From the NCBI GenBank assembly GCA_043228905.1, contig JBHGNT010000003.1, forward strand, positions 14,384,001-14,448,000: a stretch of 64,000 bases of DNA. Direction: 5' to 3'. This DNA comes from Azolla caroliniana. Its lineage: Eukaryota > Polypodiophyta. The notes below the pieces were generated by a model. The model had not been told where the DNA came from. It saw only the letters and a list, made by a program, of their open reading frames with translations, and ran no database searches. The translations under genes and the position numbers were made by a program. Below, piece by piece: positions 31,322-41,760 of the stretch (position 1 is the stretch's first letter; each line of letters begins with the position of its first letter).

Positions 31322-32209
31322 GTAAGCACCTGGCAATACAGACATTTCTGTAAATATGTTTTAGCACTCAAGAACTCGATACACTATATCGAGTTCCTAT
31401 AGTAACTCGATACGGGGTATCGAGTTCCTGTATAAAGTTTGTGTTATATATAGGAACTCGATACGGCGTATCAAGTTCCTGTATAAAATTTGTGTTATAT
31501 ATAGGAACTCGATACGGCGTATCGAGTTCCTGTTTAAAGTTTGTGTTTTATACAAGAACTGGATACGCCGTATCGAGCTCCTATTTAAAGTTTGTGTTTT
31601 ATACAGAAACTCGATACGCCGTATCGAGTTCCTGTTTAAAGTTTGTGTTTTATACATGAACTCGATACGCCGTCTCGAGTCACTGTATAAAACACAAACT
31701 TTAAACAGGAATATTGTGTCTTTGGGGGAACAATTTGGTATATGTGTGAAAAGATACCAATTTTAAGTCCAATTTAGACTTTTTAAGTGACATTTGCTAC
31801 ATTTTGTAACATTTAGCGCCCTTATTGAGGAAGGTTTTATGACCTATAATAGCTCAAAATAATAGAAAATAACCCACGAATTACCTTTATGATACCAAAT
31901 TCAAGTCCATCGTATTAAAATTCTCAACAATATGGGATATGGAATCAATATAAGCCATACCTACCCTCCAATATGATACATATCCTTGTATAATTATTAA
32001 GATATATAATATTCGAAGTTGAATAGCCCTTATTAGATTTAAATTCACAATAAAGGTCTATCATGTTCACAGAAAGTATGATTGATATTTAGAGTTTAGC
32101 ACAAATCACTTGCTAGTTTTTGTCTTGGTCTACTTATGTATATTTTTATATGCAACCTTAATCTAGGCAACCAACTAACTTATATTTTCGCACGTCCTTT
32201 CTTAAATAG
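31322..32209 (+). other. Intron 1 of the ParB-methyltransferase gene
   Basis: Starts GTAAGC after phase-2 codon bases AA and ends CTTAAATAG before G. The join makes an AAG codon and leaves exon 2 in the frame that continues into the K-R-G-K-K-L-P-F region at 32307. At 888 bp it is far longer than the other introns, because it holds a 51-bp minisatellite. Confidence 0.6.
31404..31710. repeat. 51-bp palindromic minisatellite
   Basis: Units start at 31404, 31455, 31506, 31557, 31608 and 31659, exactly 51 bp apart, with a partial unit before. Each has a perfect or near-perfect palindrome of about 22 bp (ACTCGATACGGCGTATCGAGT type) and a spacer ending GTTTGTGTTTTATA. After the last unit, 31684-31709 is an inverted copy of the spacer, so the array end can fold back. 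Because 51 is divisible by three, both strands show long open frames here; they are not genes. Confidence 0.92.
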
Positions 32210-33823
32210 GTCGTTTGAGAACTTGTCAGACCGACCTATGAAGAAAATAAAGCTCTGAATTCAGGGCTCTCCAATTGAGACCAAGAAACAAATAGTTCCT
32301 CAGAAAATGAAGAGAGGAAAAAAGCTTCCCTTCAACGAGGAGACAAAATCTCAACCATCCGATGATGTTAGCCAAAAGAAAATGTTAGCTGCTACTGGTG
32401 GTGAGGACCTTCGTAACTGTGATCTAACGGATAAGGAATGGTGTATGCAGTCGTGTTGTATACGACAAAGAAGAAGGGCGGCGATCAGCTTGAAAATGAC
32501 ACCGCATTTACGTATGGCCGTATTCTACGATTTGACTACGAAGATTTAGATTCAGCCAACATTCTTGTAATGATAGAGTGCTCGAAGGGGGTACGTAAAG
32601 TGTACCTTTCTGAAGATCGACTAGTAAAGGAATCTTGTGGGCCATAATCTTTTAAAAAAGATCTACAAAGCTCACAAAACGTTATTGTCACCTTGAGGCC
32701 TTATATACAAGGCCATGTAATTCTAAGAGAGCCCCTTCCCTCCCTAGTGAAGGCCCCGAAAAGGGCATCTAAAGTGCAATCAAGACCAACAAAAAAGAAG
32801 ACCACTAAAATATCGGACTCTGACTCATCAAGCTCAACCGAAGATGAGGACACTAGGGGGACGCTAGGTGCTAAGTTGGCATCTAGTGTGTTGTCATCCG
32901 AGCAGAATAAGATACGGAGAGAGTTAATCCAACGTAAACTGGTGAGAAAAGGGCAAGTGTTTAATTTTCCTTTAACACACATCCATCGGCCCTAGTAGAT
33001 GTAAAAACAAGACGAAGACCACTTGAGATCAGAGAACCACACCGAATGCATGTTCAGAATCTCAAGAAAAAAATGAAAATAAATCTGCATGCTACAATTG
33101 TGCCTTTCATTGTGATGGTAGATATCGAAGAATGTTCCACAATTGAGGACTTCAACGTGAGAAAGCATGATCAATACAATTACTTTGTAATTGGTGGATC
33201 ACATTCGGCTGAAGCATGCCGGCAACTTGTTAGAGAGCACCCAATGACTTTCTTCATCAAGTATGCCGAGTGCAAAATATACGCCGGCCTCACAACTGAA
33301 GAGGCAAAGCTTTTGACATGGGACCACAACAACGACAATGACTATAGGCAAAAATTTCATCTATTCAACGGATAAGGTTCGTCCACCATGAATACCTGGA
33401 CGTCAAACAAAAGTTTGGTGTGAAGCTACACCCCGGCCTATGACGTCAATGCCTTCATGAGGTTGGCATTGTGGTGGATGATAATGTTAAGTCAGATGGT
33501 CTTCGGAAATATGAGTCCTGGTTTCAACTTGCCTTTAGAGATGGAGAAGTATGGGACCTACAAGATCAAATCTTCTCAATGTGGGAGAATAAGGAGGTCA
33601 AGGGTCAACAACAAAAGAAATGTAAGGAAGACCCTAAACTAGAATTAAAGTCACAACCGGCCAAGAAAATTGATTTGACAATTGAAGAAGCGGCTGACAA
33701 CATGAAGTTGTCTCTATGGAGAGCGATGCAAGGTATTAAGGACGAGCAACTTCTTGTGTCTTTTTTGTCAAGGGTTGTGGTGAAAGATTTAAGCCTTGAA
33801 GAAATGGTCGTTGAGTTCAATAA
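32210..33823 (+). pseudogene. Exon 2: basic region and ParB-like domain
   Basis: The first part is Lys-rich (K-R-G-K-K-L-P-F). After a one-base shift near 32435 comes a V-Y-A-V-V-L-Y segment and Y-G-R-I-L-R-F-D-Y, which I cannot assign. After an in-frame TAA at 32645 comes a Lys/Ser-rich linker (K-I-S-D-S-D-S-S-S-S). The ParB-like domain (frame 1, to TAA 33373) has REPHRMHVQNLKKKM, a VPFIVMVD strand, FVIGGSHSAEACRQLVREHP in the position of the ParB/sulfiredoxin G-x-x-R/H box, and LTTEEAKLLTWDHNNDNDY. The rest (33378-33823) is helical with W-E-N-K-E and I-E-E-A-A-D-N. Frames change near 32980 and 33376. Confidence 0.72.
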
Positions 33824-33899
33824 GTAAGTCTTTCAAATAGTGATAGTGAATTTAGTGTCCTGCAATTGAAAGTTTTTATCTTGTTTTCTAATTTCACAG

Positions 33900-34588
33900 T
33901 CATAAGGTGTACATGAAGATCCAAGAAGTTATGATGAAACAACTTAGATGTATAACTTGGGAACAAGTGACCGAGGATTATCCTTTAACGTCATCATATA
34001 AGGCGTTATCTGAGTATTTTATTGCATTCAAGGATTGGGTTAGTATTGGTGTTTTTCATTAAGTTTTCCTCATATGTAGAGGTTGTGTAATAATACTTGA
34101 TGTCTTATTGCTTCTACTAGAAACCGTGTCGTGGCAAGAAACAAGGAGAAGTTAAGGATATACACGATTTCCCGACATCCTTCCTTGCACATCTCGAGAG
34201 AGCCAGAAAAGAGAAGGATCTTCGCTTAGTCAAGGCGTACGAAATTGAGGAAGATGGCTCCTTCAAAAACTTTAGCCACAAAAAGGACATTACGAGAGAT
34301 TTTTACTACAACGCCATTTGCGGCGATGTCGTTGACATGATCCAAAAAGTGCCAAAGAAGGAATATATGCTAATGATTGCTGATATTCCATACGGATTTC
34401 GAATGGCAGGGTCATCATACGACAATGAACCTTTTAGGTTCAAACAGTTAGAGAAGATGGTCAAGGATTTTGCTGAGCTAACGACTGCATCCTTGTGGAG
34501 GATAGTTGTCTTTCATAGTATGGACCAAGGGTTACTCGGTAGCTCAAGCTTTGAGATCTCGTTGCCATGGCATCGAGAACCTTGCATG
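33900..34588 (+). pseudogene. Exons 3 and 4: methyltransferase motif IV region
   Basis: Exon 3 (33900-34038) and exon 4 (34121-34588) keep a common frame across the GTTAGT...CTACTAG intron at 34039-34120. Exon 4 encodes ITRDFYYNAICGDVVDMI, then MLMIADIPYGF, the catalytic motif IV, whose usual form is D/N/S-P-P-Y/F. Here the second position is Ile. A T-T-A-S-L-W-R-I-V-V-F-H segment, matching the strand after motif IV, follows. A GTAAGG donor ends the exon at 34589. Confidence 0.75.
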
Positions 34589-34676
34589 GTAAGGATTATT
34601 TATAAGTCTCATTCACTATATTGCCTTTCTTAAGATTGTTCAATCTATTCTTAACTCAATGCAATATTTGTTATAG

Positions 34677-35366
34677 GATAAAAACCAATGTCAATAGAGG
34701 GCCAACCTTTCGGTTCGTAAATTTCATTGAATACATTACGGTTGGCTACTTCAATGAAATAAAGAAACAAAGAATCAAGGAGCATTCTAATGAAGGTGGA
34801 GGTTCAAATCAGCTGGTATATCCAGCAGTGACACGGAAATTGCGACATGTCACCACGACAAAACGGGGACTTGTCAACCCATACCAAAAACCTCAACGAC
34901 TTATGATGCGCTTGATCGAGATGTTTTCTGTAGAAGGAGATTGGATATTAAACCCTAAACCCTAACCAGTACTGATTCTTTTTTGTTTGAAAACTAATTC
35001 TTCTTGTTGCTTTCTTCACAGGGACAACGTCTGCATGCGCATTGAAGCTCTTCAAAAACACAGTTCCATTGAGAAGGACGAGGAGCAAGTTATATTTATA
35101 AACATGAGGATTAAGGCTTTGTGGGAGTACCTAGACCAGGACGAGGAGGTCGGTGCAAAGAACCTCGTGAATACCAAAAGGTTTCAACCTGCTTCGCTAG
35201 AGCCTATTCTTCCGTTAGCCTGGGAACCACGGGAGCTAATAAAGCTTAATGATGAGCTTATAGTTCATTGGCTCGACTAACAAGGGACGACAATGCACGT
35301 ATAGCCAAAGAGACTTCTATAAGAGATGAAGAAGAAAATGACATTGACGATTTGATTGCTATGTAA
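34677..35366 (+). pseudogene. Exons 5 and 6: SAM-binding half of the methyltransferase
   Basis: Exon 5 follows the acceptor TTGTTATAG and reads FRFVNFIEYITVGYF, then YQKPQRLMMRLIEMFSVEGD and WIL, in a frame one base off from exon 4. The expected D-P-F-x-G-S-G then falls at a damaged exon end containing CCCTAAACCCTAACC (34954-34967). Exon 6 starts after CTTCACAG at 35022 with TTSACALKLFKNT, then, one base shifted, IEKDEEQVIFINMRIKAL, the acidic-residue strand that binds the SAM ribose. A further shift near 35270 leads to the acidic C-terminus at 35366. Confidence 0.72.
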
Positions 35367-35999
35367 TAGACTCTTTTGTTCACGAAATGTATGGTTTGGA
35401 ATTCACATTACTAATACAAATTTTGGGTTTTACTTGGTGTATTCCATTCTTTATAATCTTCTATATGTTTCAATTGTATTTCTATATACTTGGTTTGTTG
35501 ACTTATGACATTGGTTTCACCGTGTGCATTGCTGACTACCAATATGGAGAAACATGAATTAGTTTAAATTAAGGCTGATTTTGGTCAAACTTTACCTTAA
35601 CATAACATGCTCGTAGAATTGTTGCCATGACTATCCATGTTGTTATTTGCGATCAATTGTTGAGATTGTCATTCCGTGTCTAGTATATACCAGTCCATAT
35701 ATTATGGATCTTTGTCTTCTATTGTTAAAACTATTATGTTTCTCTTCCATTGCTGCTTAGATTGTGTAGTGTGTTGATAATGGTTCCACTAGCGTTATCC
35801 ACATGTTTTTATACGCTTGTAGTTCCACTAGCGTTATTGTTCGGAGTTTGATCCCGTGTGAATCACCTAAGGAATAGATTAGATCAATTTTAAATACAAG
35901 TATTGAAAGCCTTAATATGTTTGTTATTTCCATCACAATATCCTAAAGTTCACTGTCTTAAATTGTCCACAATTATATACATATGGTTTGATCTTGCGA
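35367..35999. other. A/T-rich 3' flank without genes
   Basis: Sequence downstream of the methyltransferase gene, rich in A and T, with stops in all frames. I see only a short direct repeat (GAATAGATTAGATCAA at 35872 and 36009). Nothing else is recognised. Confidence 0.6.
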
Positions 36000-36755
36000 A
36001 CAAACTGAAGAATAGATTAGATCAACTTTACCAAAGGACAAGTCCAAGCCCACCTGAGTCTTCAAGCATTCCAAGCACGTCGTGGCCAAGTACGACCTTG
36101 GACAAAGGCAAAGGTAAGATGCATGAATATGAAGTCAACCACCCCAACGACAGTGATTCGAATGTGTCGGACCGCTCACTAGAAAGTGAGCTTGGTGTAC
36201 CCATCATACAAACACCCAGAGTACAAAAGGAGCTCACATCGGCAAGAGAAAAACTTTGACGCTCTTCTAGAGAGAAGAATCATGTCAGTCGGCTCGGCAA
36301 CAATGAGTACATGGCCCATCATTATACCTTCGCGATGAAGGTAGCAGCCGAACAAGAGCTCGAGATCTCTACAGAAGTGGCTCATGACCCACAATGGGTG
36401 GATGCAATCAACCTTCGACCATTTAGCACTACAAGCCTTCGTCACAAGCTTGAGGGGGAGGAACCAAAAATGCCACGAAAATGCCGACGCCGAAAGCCGC
36501 ACAGAAGCCGACATCGAAAGTCGGACAATGCCGAAAGCAAAACCGGATGTCGGACGCCCCACACTTGAGCTTGAGTGGGTGTGTCGGATGCCCCATTTAG
36601 CACTACAAGCCTTCGTCACAAGCTTGAGGGGGAGGAACCAAAAATGCCACGAAAATGCCGACGCCGAAAGCCGCACAGAAGCCGACATCGAAAGTCGGAC
36701 AATGCCGAAAGCAAAACCGGATGTCGGACGCCCCACACTTGAGCTTGAGTGGGTG
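36000..36755 (+). pseudogene. Copia-4 pol scrap and 3' end
   Basis: The frame from about 36000 to 36259 is a Ser/Pro/Asp-rich linker (S-D-S-N-V-S-D-R-S). A one-base shift leads to GNNEYMAHHYTFAMKVAAEQ, the copia linker just before RT (compare YNEYMTHHYAYMTRV in copia-2). RT and RNase H are deleted; from 36419 the sequence is the element's 3' end with purine tract, duplicated (36419-36766). An LTR follows at 36756. Confidence 0.65.
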
Positions 36756-36766
36756 TGTTGAGATAT
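36419..36766 (+). repeat. 174-bp tandem duplication at the copia-4 3' end
   Basis: Two copies (36419-36592 and 36593-36766) look almost identical, each with AAGCTTGAGGGGGAGGAACC and ending CTTGAGCTTGAGTGGGTGTG. The duplicated block covers the polypurine-tract region beside the LTR start. Confidence 0.92.
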
Positions 36767-37580
36767 CAAGCTCAACTTAGTTTAGTCGTTTAGTCAACAC
36801 ACATAACTTAGTAGTTACCTAGATAAAATCTAGTTAGTGTGTTGACCTTAAAGCTTTAAATAGGATTTTGTACTTATACGTAAGTGGGGATACATTCTAG
36901 ATCCTCCACTACCAAGTATATTTAATATAGGACTTACATCCTTGCACCTATATTTTACTCACACATGTGCACCTTTGCACATGAGTTGTATATATACCTC
37001 ATTGTGGGTATTTTTGTATTTGATGATGCTTTTAATATAGTTAATCATCCCCCATCTTGTCTCGTTGTTCATAAGTGTATCTTCCTCTCTCTCTTCCTCA
37101 CACACACACACGCACACATATCTCATAACCTTTCGCTGCTTAATCATATAATTAGGTACTAATTAACCCGTAGTTAATTACCTAATTCTTAACAGTTACA
37201 CACCACCACTATGTAATATAACTAATGTGACATATGAGTTACATTCTATGACACATTATTAATGAGTCTTGTAACAAAATTCATGTGTAATAGGAGTTAC
37301 ACTCTATGACACATAGTTAATGAGATTCTAGAGAGTGAGTGAGTGGTTTAGTGAAAGGCTAACCTTATATAAAGCACCTTCCTCCTACTTTGTAATTGTC
37401 GGTTACTCTCACTTGTAGTGCTCATTATCTTTGTGTAGTTGTTCTCTACTTCTTGTTAATATACATCCTGAGTATTTCATTTTCCTATCTATCTTGTGTG
37501 TCTCCTCTCTTGTCTTTCACACACACATAACGCAGATCTTTAACCTATCCACTGCATAGAATCACACTCAATTCTTTACA
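36756..37580 (+). repeat. LTR-like sequences of the copia-4 family
   Basis: An LTR starts TGTTGAGATATCAAGCTCAAC at 36756 and plausibly ends TTCTTAACA at 37194. A second, related LTR-like block fills 37195-37580, ending ATTCTTTACA, and aligns with the LTR at 38798-39178 over its TATATAAAGCACC promoter region and its CACACACATAAC region. The second block has no clear start. The exact boundary between them is uncertain. Confidence 0.55.
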
Positions 37581-37669
37581 ATAGCTAAGCTAGTTAGCTC
37601 AAATATTCCATTTAAACCCTAATATCAAGCAATAATCAATTCTTCCTCGTTACACTCGACATCCTCGTC

Positions 37670-38690
37670 TGCGATTCCAACAAATTTGCCCTAATCAACA
37701 TGAAGAAAAATTCTCAAGGTAATGCTCCATTTGCAAAATTCAAGATGATGAGGAGTGTATTGATATGAAAGGCTTGGACATGAGTGCAAAAATCCCCATT
37801 TTCCACTGTGTGTACCAATATTTCACTCCACGTAATAAATTAAAGATCCATTTGACCGTTCGGAAAAAGGCATGGTTTTTTCTAGTACTCAGTTAAGATT
37901 GGACGACACATTTTGGCAACTCAAAGTAGGACTACACCACGAGCTAGTCAATTTTGGACCCATCAAGGGGTCACATCCGAATTCTTGGCAACTTTTGGAG
38001 GACATTATGGGCAAGGAAACACGATATGAAAATAAATGTCTTCCAATGTCTAGTAATACATAAAGCATTACTAGTCGGTCAATGGTTGCAACAATCAAGT
38101 GGACCAACTGCATGCATCTATTGTAGTTTCCAGATGGAGACATTGAAACATTGCTTGTGGGAATGCCATGTTGCACAACAAGTTTGGAGAAGAGTGTTCC
38201 AAATTCTAACCTTTATGTGTAGGGATGGTGGTTTTTCATGGGGTATGGTAGTATGGGTTATGATAGCACAAATGATGTGGCTATATGAGGCATGTCCAAA
38301 TGATACGATTCTTAGAATTCAAAGAGGAAGGATAAGGTTGGTGCATCGAAGTCATATGGAAATTCCTTATATGTTAATGAGAATGCAAGAGGTATGGGAG
38401 TTGCTAGGCACCACCACAATGTGGTTTATTTGGATTGCCAGATGTTCTAAGGTGTTTAATAATACTATTGTTCATCCCGTGGAAAGTGTACAAAACTTCA
38501 GGATGCATATGGTGTATACCGTGAAAGGGCGGTATGATGAAATTAAAGGTGAGACATATGATGCAGTGTTGCAATGTCTCCAATTTATTGCCTATTGGAA
38601 TAAGGGCCCTTTTCTCACACTACAAAATGTGAGACCCATGTGGTTCCTAACACCACCAATATTGTTGTTCCCACCACCAATTACATAACT
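37670..38690 (+). pseudogene. LINE (non-LTR) retrotransposon 3' fragment
   Basis: A long frame (37954-38688, 244 codons) encodes the zinc-binding domain found after the reverse transcriptase of plant LINEs: a KINVFQCLVIHKALLVGQWL helix region, then CIYCSFQMETLKHCLWEC with C-x2-C and H-x3-C spacing, then QQVWRRVF. A C-terminal W-F-I-W-I-A-R-C segment follows. Upstream, 37840-37950 matches in other frames. RT itself is absent, as usual for 5'-truncated LINE copies. Confidence 0.72.
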
Positions 38691-38797
38691 AGGTTGTTGA
38701 GTGGTCTATACTTTAGGGATAGAGACCCATGGAAGAGTGCAACATATCAAGGGAAGCTTGATGGTAGGTCAACAGTCTTGTAACAACTGTTTATAAC

Positions 38798-39178
38798 TGT
38801 TGAGAATCAAGCTCAACTTGGTCTAGTGTGTGAACTCACCTTAAGAGTGAAGAGACACTCCAACGGTCAAGAGTCACCATTATGTCACCACTTTGTATTC
38901 TAGCATTTAGTATGAGTCATAGAATCATATTCTATGACACGTAACTTATGAGCTTTCACATTCCCCATGCTCCATGAGTCTTGTAGTTAATGAAGAGAGA
39001 GGGTGACTACATAAAGCACCCTCCTCCCACCTTGTATAATGTTAAGTCTTTTTCCTTTGTCAATATACTTTTACCTTGTGTATTCTTTCTGTTTCACTCT
39101 CTCACTCTCTCTCTCTTACACACACACATAACTCACATCTCTTCCGCTTCACAAGAATCCATCTCTTGATTCTTTACA
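38798..39178 (+). repeat. LTR of the copia-4 family
   Basis: Begins TGTTGAGAATCAAGCTCAAC and ends TTGATTCTTTACA, with a CATAAAGCACCCTCC promoter-like region near 39010. It is related to the LTR blocks at 36756-37580. No internal sequence follows, so it is a solo or truncated LTR. Flanks (ATAAC and CACAC) do not give a clear target duplication. Confidence 0.6.
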
Positions 39179-39338
39179 CACACACATAATGAAAGGATAT
39201 TCTTTGGAAAAAAGTAAAAAAATGATATGTACCTTTAAGACTTTCCCCCTAAAGAATAATTAAAGCAATAGCTAATTAGTTATAAGCTTTCTAGCTACAT
39301 GTTACCTATAATAGTGTTTCCATTGTGATGCTTTCACA

Positions 39339-39375
39339 TGTATGTGTATGTGTATATGTGTATGTGTATGTGTAT

Positions 39376-39434
<59 letters not shown>

Positions 39435-39464
39435 TGTGTATGTGCATGTGCATGTGCATGTGCA
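39339..39464. repeat. (TG)n microsatellite
   Basis: Interrupted TGTGTATG repeats turn into an uninterrupted run of (TG) units and then TGCATG units. Open frames on both strands across it encode only Val/Cys/Met or His/Thr repeats and are not genes. Confidence 0.97.
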
Positions 39465-40639
39465 ATCCTAACCCTAATAATGTGGATGTAAATTTTTATG
39501 TGCGTGTGTGTGTAATTTATCCCTAATCCTAACCTGATGAATAACTTGAAGTTGGGGAAGAGGGTCACCCAGCGTCTCTCTATTGCATATTGATGGTGAC
39601 AAAGCTTGAGGGCATATGAAAAGGGTCATTTTGAATCCCCCTTTTCTTATATATTTTTAAATTTTTTTTTTAAATGTGCTTCAGAAATATTGCACCTCGC
39701 ATTCTTATATATTGTAGGGTGGAAACCTTGCGGAACTTGTGCATTTGTTGCTATGTGATGTATGTCTTTTGCATCACTATGCAACATGTTTTTAAAAATT
39801 GGTGTAGCTAAAGCTTTTGTTTGTTGTGTTGTTGTGTATCATACTTTTCGGAGAAGTGCTTGGACATGGGATTAATTTTGGAGCCATTGTTGATTAGTGC
39901 CAACACTTTCTCTTTAGCATTTCTAATTCACACTAGAGTTTTTATTCTCAGCCTCAATCAATGTGACTCAATATTCTAGCTTTTGACATATTCTTTGTCA
40001 ACTTCAAACCCTTCAGTTGTGATGGCACTTGTAAATGTGCTTATGGTCCTCATTCCTTCTACCTCAATGGAGTGCATCTTCATTTTCATGAGGTTGACCT
40101 GATAACATCATGGAGCCTTTTTGTGATCCCAAGGATTTCGCATAGCGCAAAGTCCACATGCACTCTAGGTCTATGTACTATTAAATTTTTGTAAGAAGTT
40201 TAAATGTTGGCCATCTTTGTCTTTTCCTTTTTTGATCATCATGCACTCCACTCTTTGTTGCTCCCTTCTTCTAGCTTCTCATATATCATGTTTTTGGAAG
40301 GGCTTACTATTCATTTATTTTTTTTGTCATGAGGACGTCATTATTTTGGCAAACAATTTCCACAATGCTTGCCTTCTATCAGGTCCTCTCATCCAATTTC
40401 CATCTAGAATATTTAATCAACCTCTTGTGCATCGTCTATATAAAGATTCCCTTTCACAAAGCTTACCACAACTACTAACCAAAACATAGTTTCACGGGAA
40501 TTCAAGTTTCAAGTGTCATTGTCAACTCTAGTCCAACAAAAGGGGAATAGTATGTAGCATTAACACTTCTTCTTTCAACTTCCTCCATGAGTATCTTTGT
40601 ACCACCTAAAGTTTGTGTTCAACCACCCCATTTCCGATT
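39465..40639. other. A/T-rich DNA without recognisable genes
   Basis: Stops are frequent in all frames. A plus-strand frame of 90 codons at 40217-40489 has a hydrophobic start but no support as a gene. CCTAACCCTAATAATG and CCTAATCCTAACC near 39467-39535 are weak telomere-like motifs. Confidence 0.5.
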
Positions 40640-41760
40640 TATGGGTCCAACTGTCATTATTTTCTTAGATAATCTTCTCATTTATAGCCGTACTTTGGTA
40701 AAACATTAAATTCATGTTTGTCTTGAATTATAAACATTAATGACATATATTTCTATGTTGAAATGTTGAAATGTGACTATCACAAAGGATCAATACGTAT
40801 TTGGAACATTTAATTACCATTCAAAGTGTTCCCTTCTTGACTAAAGTATGTGAAATTTTGGTCTTATTACTCATAATGTCTAGGACTTCATTCATTCCTT
40901 TGTTTTTGTTAATTTTTCACAAAAAAACTTGTTGTAACATTTCGAATTGTGTGCACCATTTATTGATCTTTTGAAAGGTCAAAAGCTTAAGTCTACTAGA
41001 CCAATTTCTTGGAATGACCATTTAGAAGAATCTTTTATAATTCTAAAGGAAAAAATACGCATTGTTCCAATACTTAGGTTGCTTAACCCTTCGAAACTTG
41101 AAGCACCTCCTCCAAACCTTCCATGCAAGGACAATGATACTATTGGTAAATACATACTCAATGAATCCTTTCTTTCTTGTTTTTGGTCCAAAGTTCAAAT
41201 TGAGTCTAGTATTTACACAATTAGTGTCCTTTTGCGAAGATGGAAACATATTCCTTTGGAAAGTAAGAAATCCGATGTCTAATCAAGGGAAAAACACTTA
41301 TTGTCGTCTTTAACAAAACTCCTTAGATTTTGCTTATAACATCTCTAAACATACTTCAATCAGACATAATCCTTTTATAATCATGAATAGTTTTCATCAA
41401 TGAGCCCTCACAATGTTAATATTCATCGAGATGAATAAAAGAGCACACAAATTGTTTCTAGTGATAACATGAAATGTTGCATAACAGAGAAGACAACATA
41501 AAGGGTACTCAAGATAGAGAACATTTTAATACCAACCATAATAAATATCCTTGTGTTCTTAACCCTCTTAAAAAATTCTTCTATGTACATCCAAATTCCA
41601 AAACTTTATTTATGGGTAATTACGTTAAATTAGCCCCAGACAATTGTGGACCTATAATAATCCTAAAGCATATTGGTTCACTTGCGCAACTTCTTGATCT
41701 TCCTAAGATGTCACATTGATGTTATTCTTCATGTTAATCACAAGAAAGAACTTCTTAGTT
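40640..41760 (+). pseudogene. Gypsy relic of the A family type
   Basis: Strongly decayed plus-strand pol. An RT catalytic region reads IFLDNLLIYSRTL near 40658-40696 (second Asp changed to Asn). The RT/RNase H linker FIDLLKGQKLKSTRPISWN is at 40955-41012, and an integrase C-terminal segment NYVKLAPDNCGPIIILKHIG is at 41619-41678. Order and sequence match A1 and A2, with large deletions between the pieces. Confidence 0.72.

Larger units (their letters stand above)
31287..35366 (+). pseudogene. ParB-like/DNA N6-N4 methyltransferase gene, decayed
   Basis: A spliced gene. Exon 1 is 31287-31321 (12 residues, GT donor at 31322). Exon 2 begins at 32210 and reads on in the same frame. A basic, Ser-rich region leads to a ParB-like domain (33000-33375). 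Introns 33824-33899 and 34039-34120 are well formed. The methyltransferase follows, with motif IV (DIPY at 34382) before a Y-Q-K-P motif (34882) and a G-T-T-S-A-C-A-L-K SAM-site segment (35023). That is the permuted order of the beta-class N6/N4 amino-methyltransferases. The protein ends E-E-E-N-D-I-D-D-L-I-A-M at 35363. In-frame stops at 32256 and 32645 and several single-base shifts mean it is dead as sequenced. Target base, adenine or cytosine, cannot be told. Confidence 0.78.

Noticed and set aside
31397-31659. Open frames on both strands with repeated Tyr/Arg/Ile patterns
   Set aside because: They are by-products of the 51-bp minisatellite, whose period is divisible by three.
39302-39568. 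Frames coding for long Val/Cys or His/Thr runs
   Set aside because: Translation of the (TG)n microsatellite.
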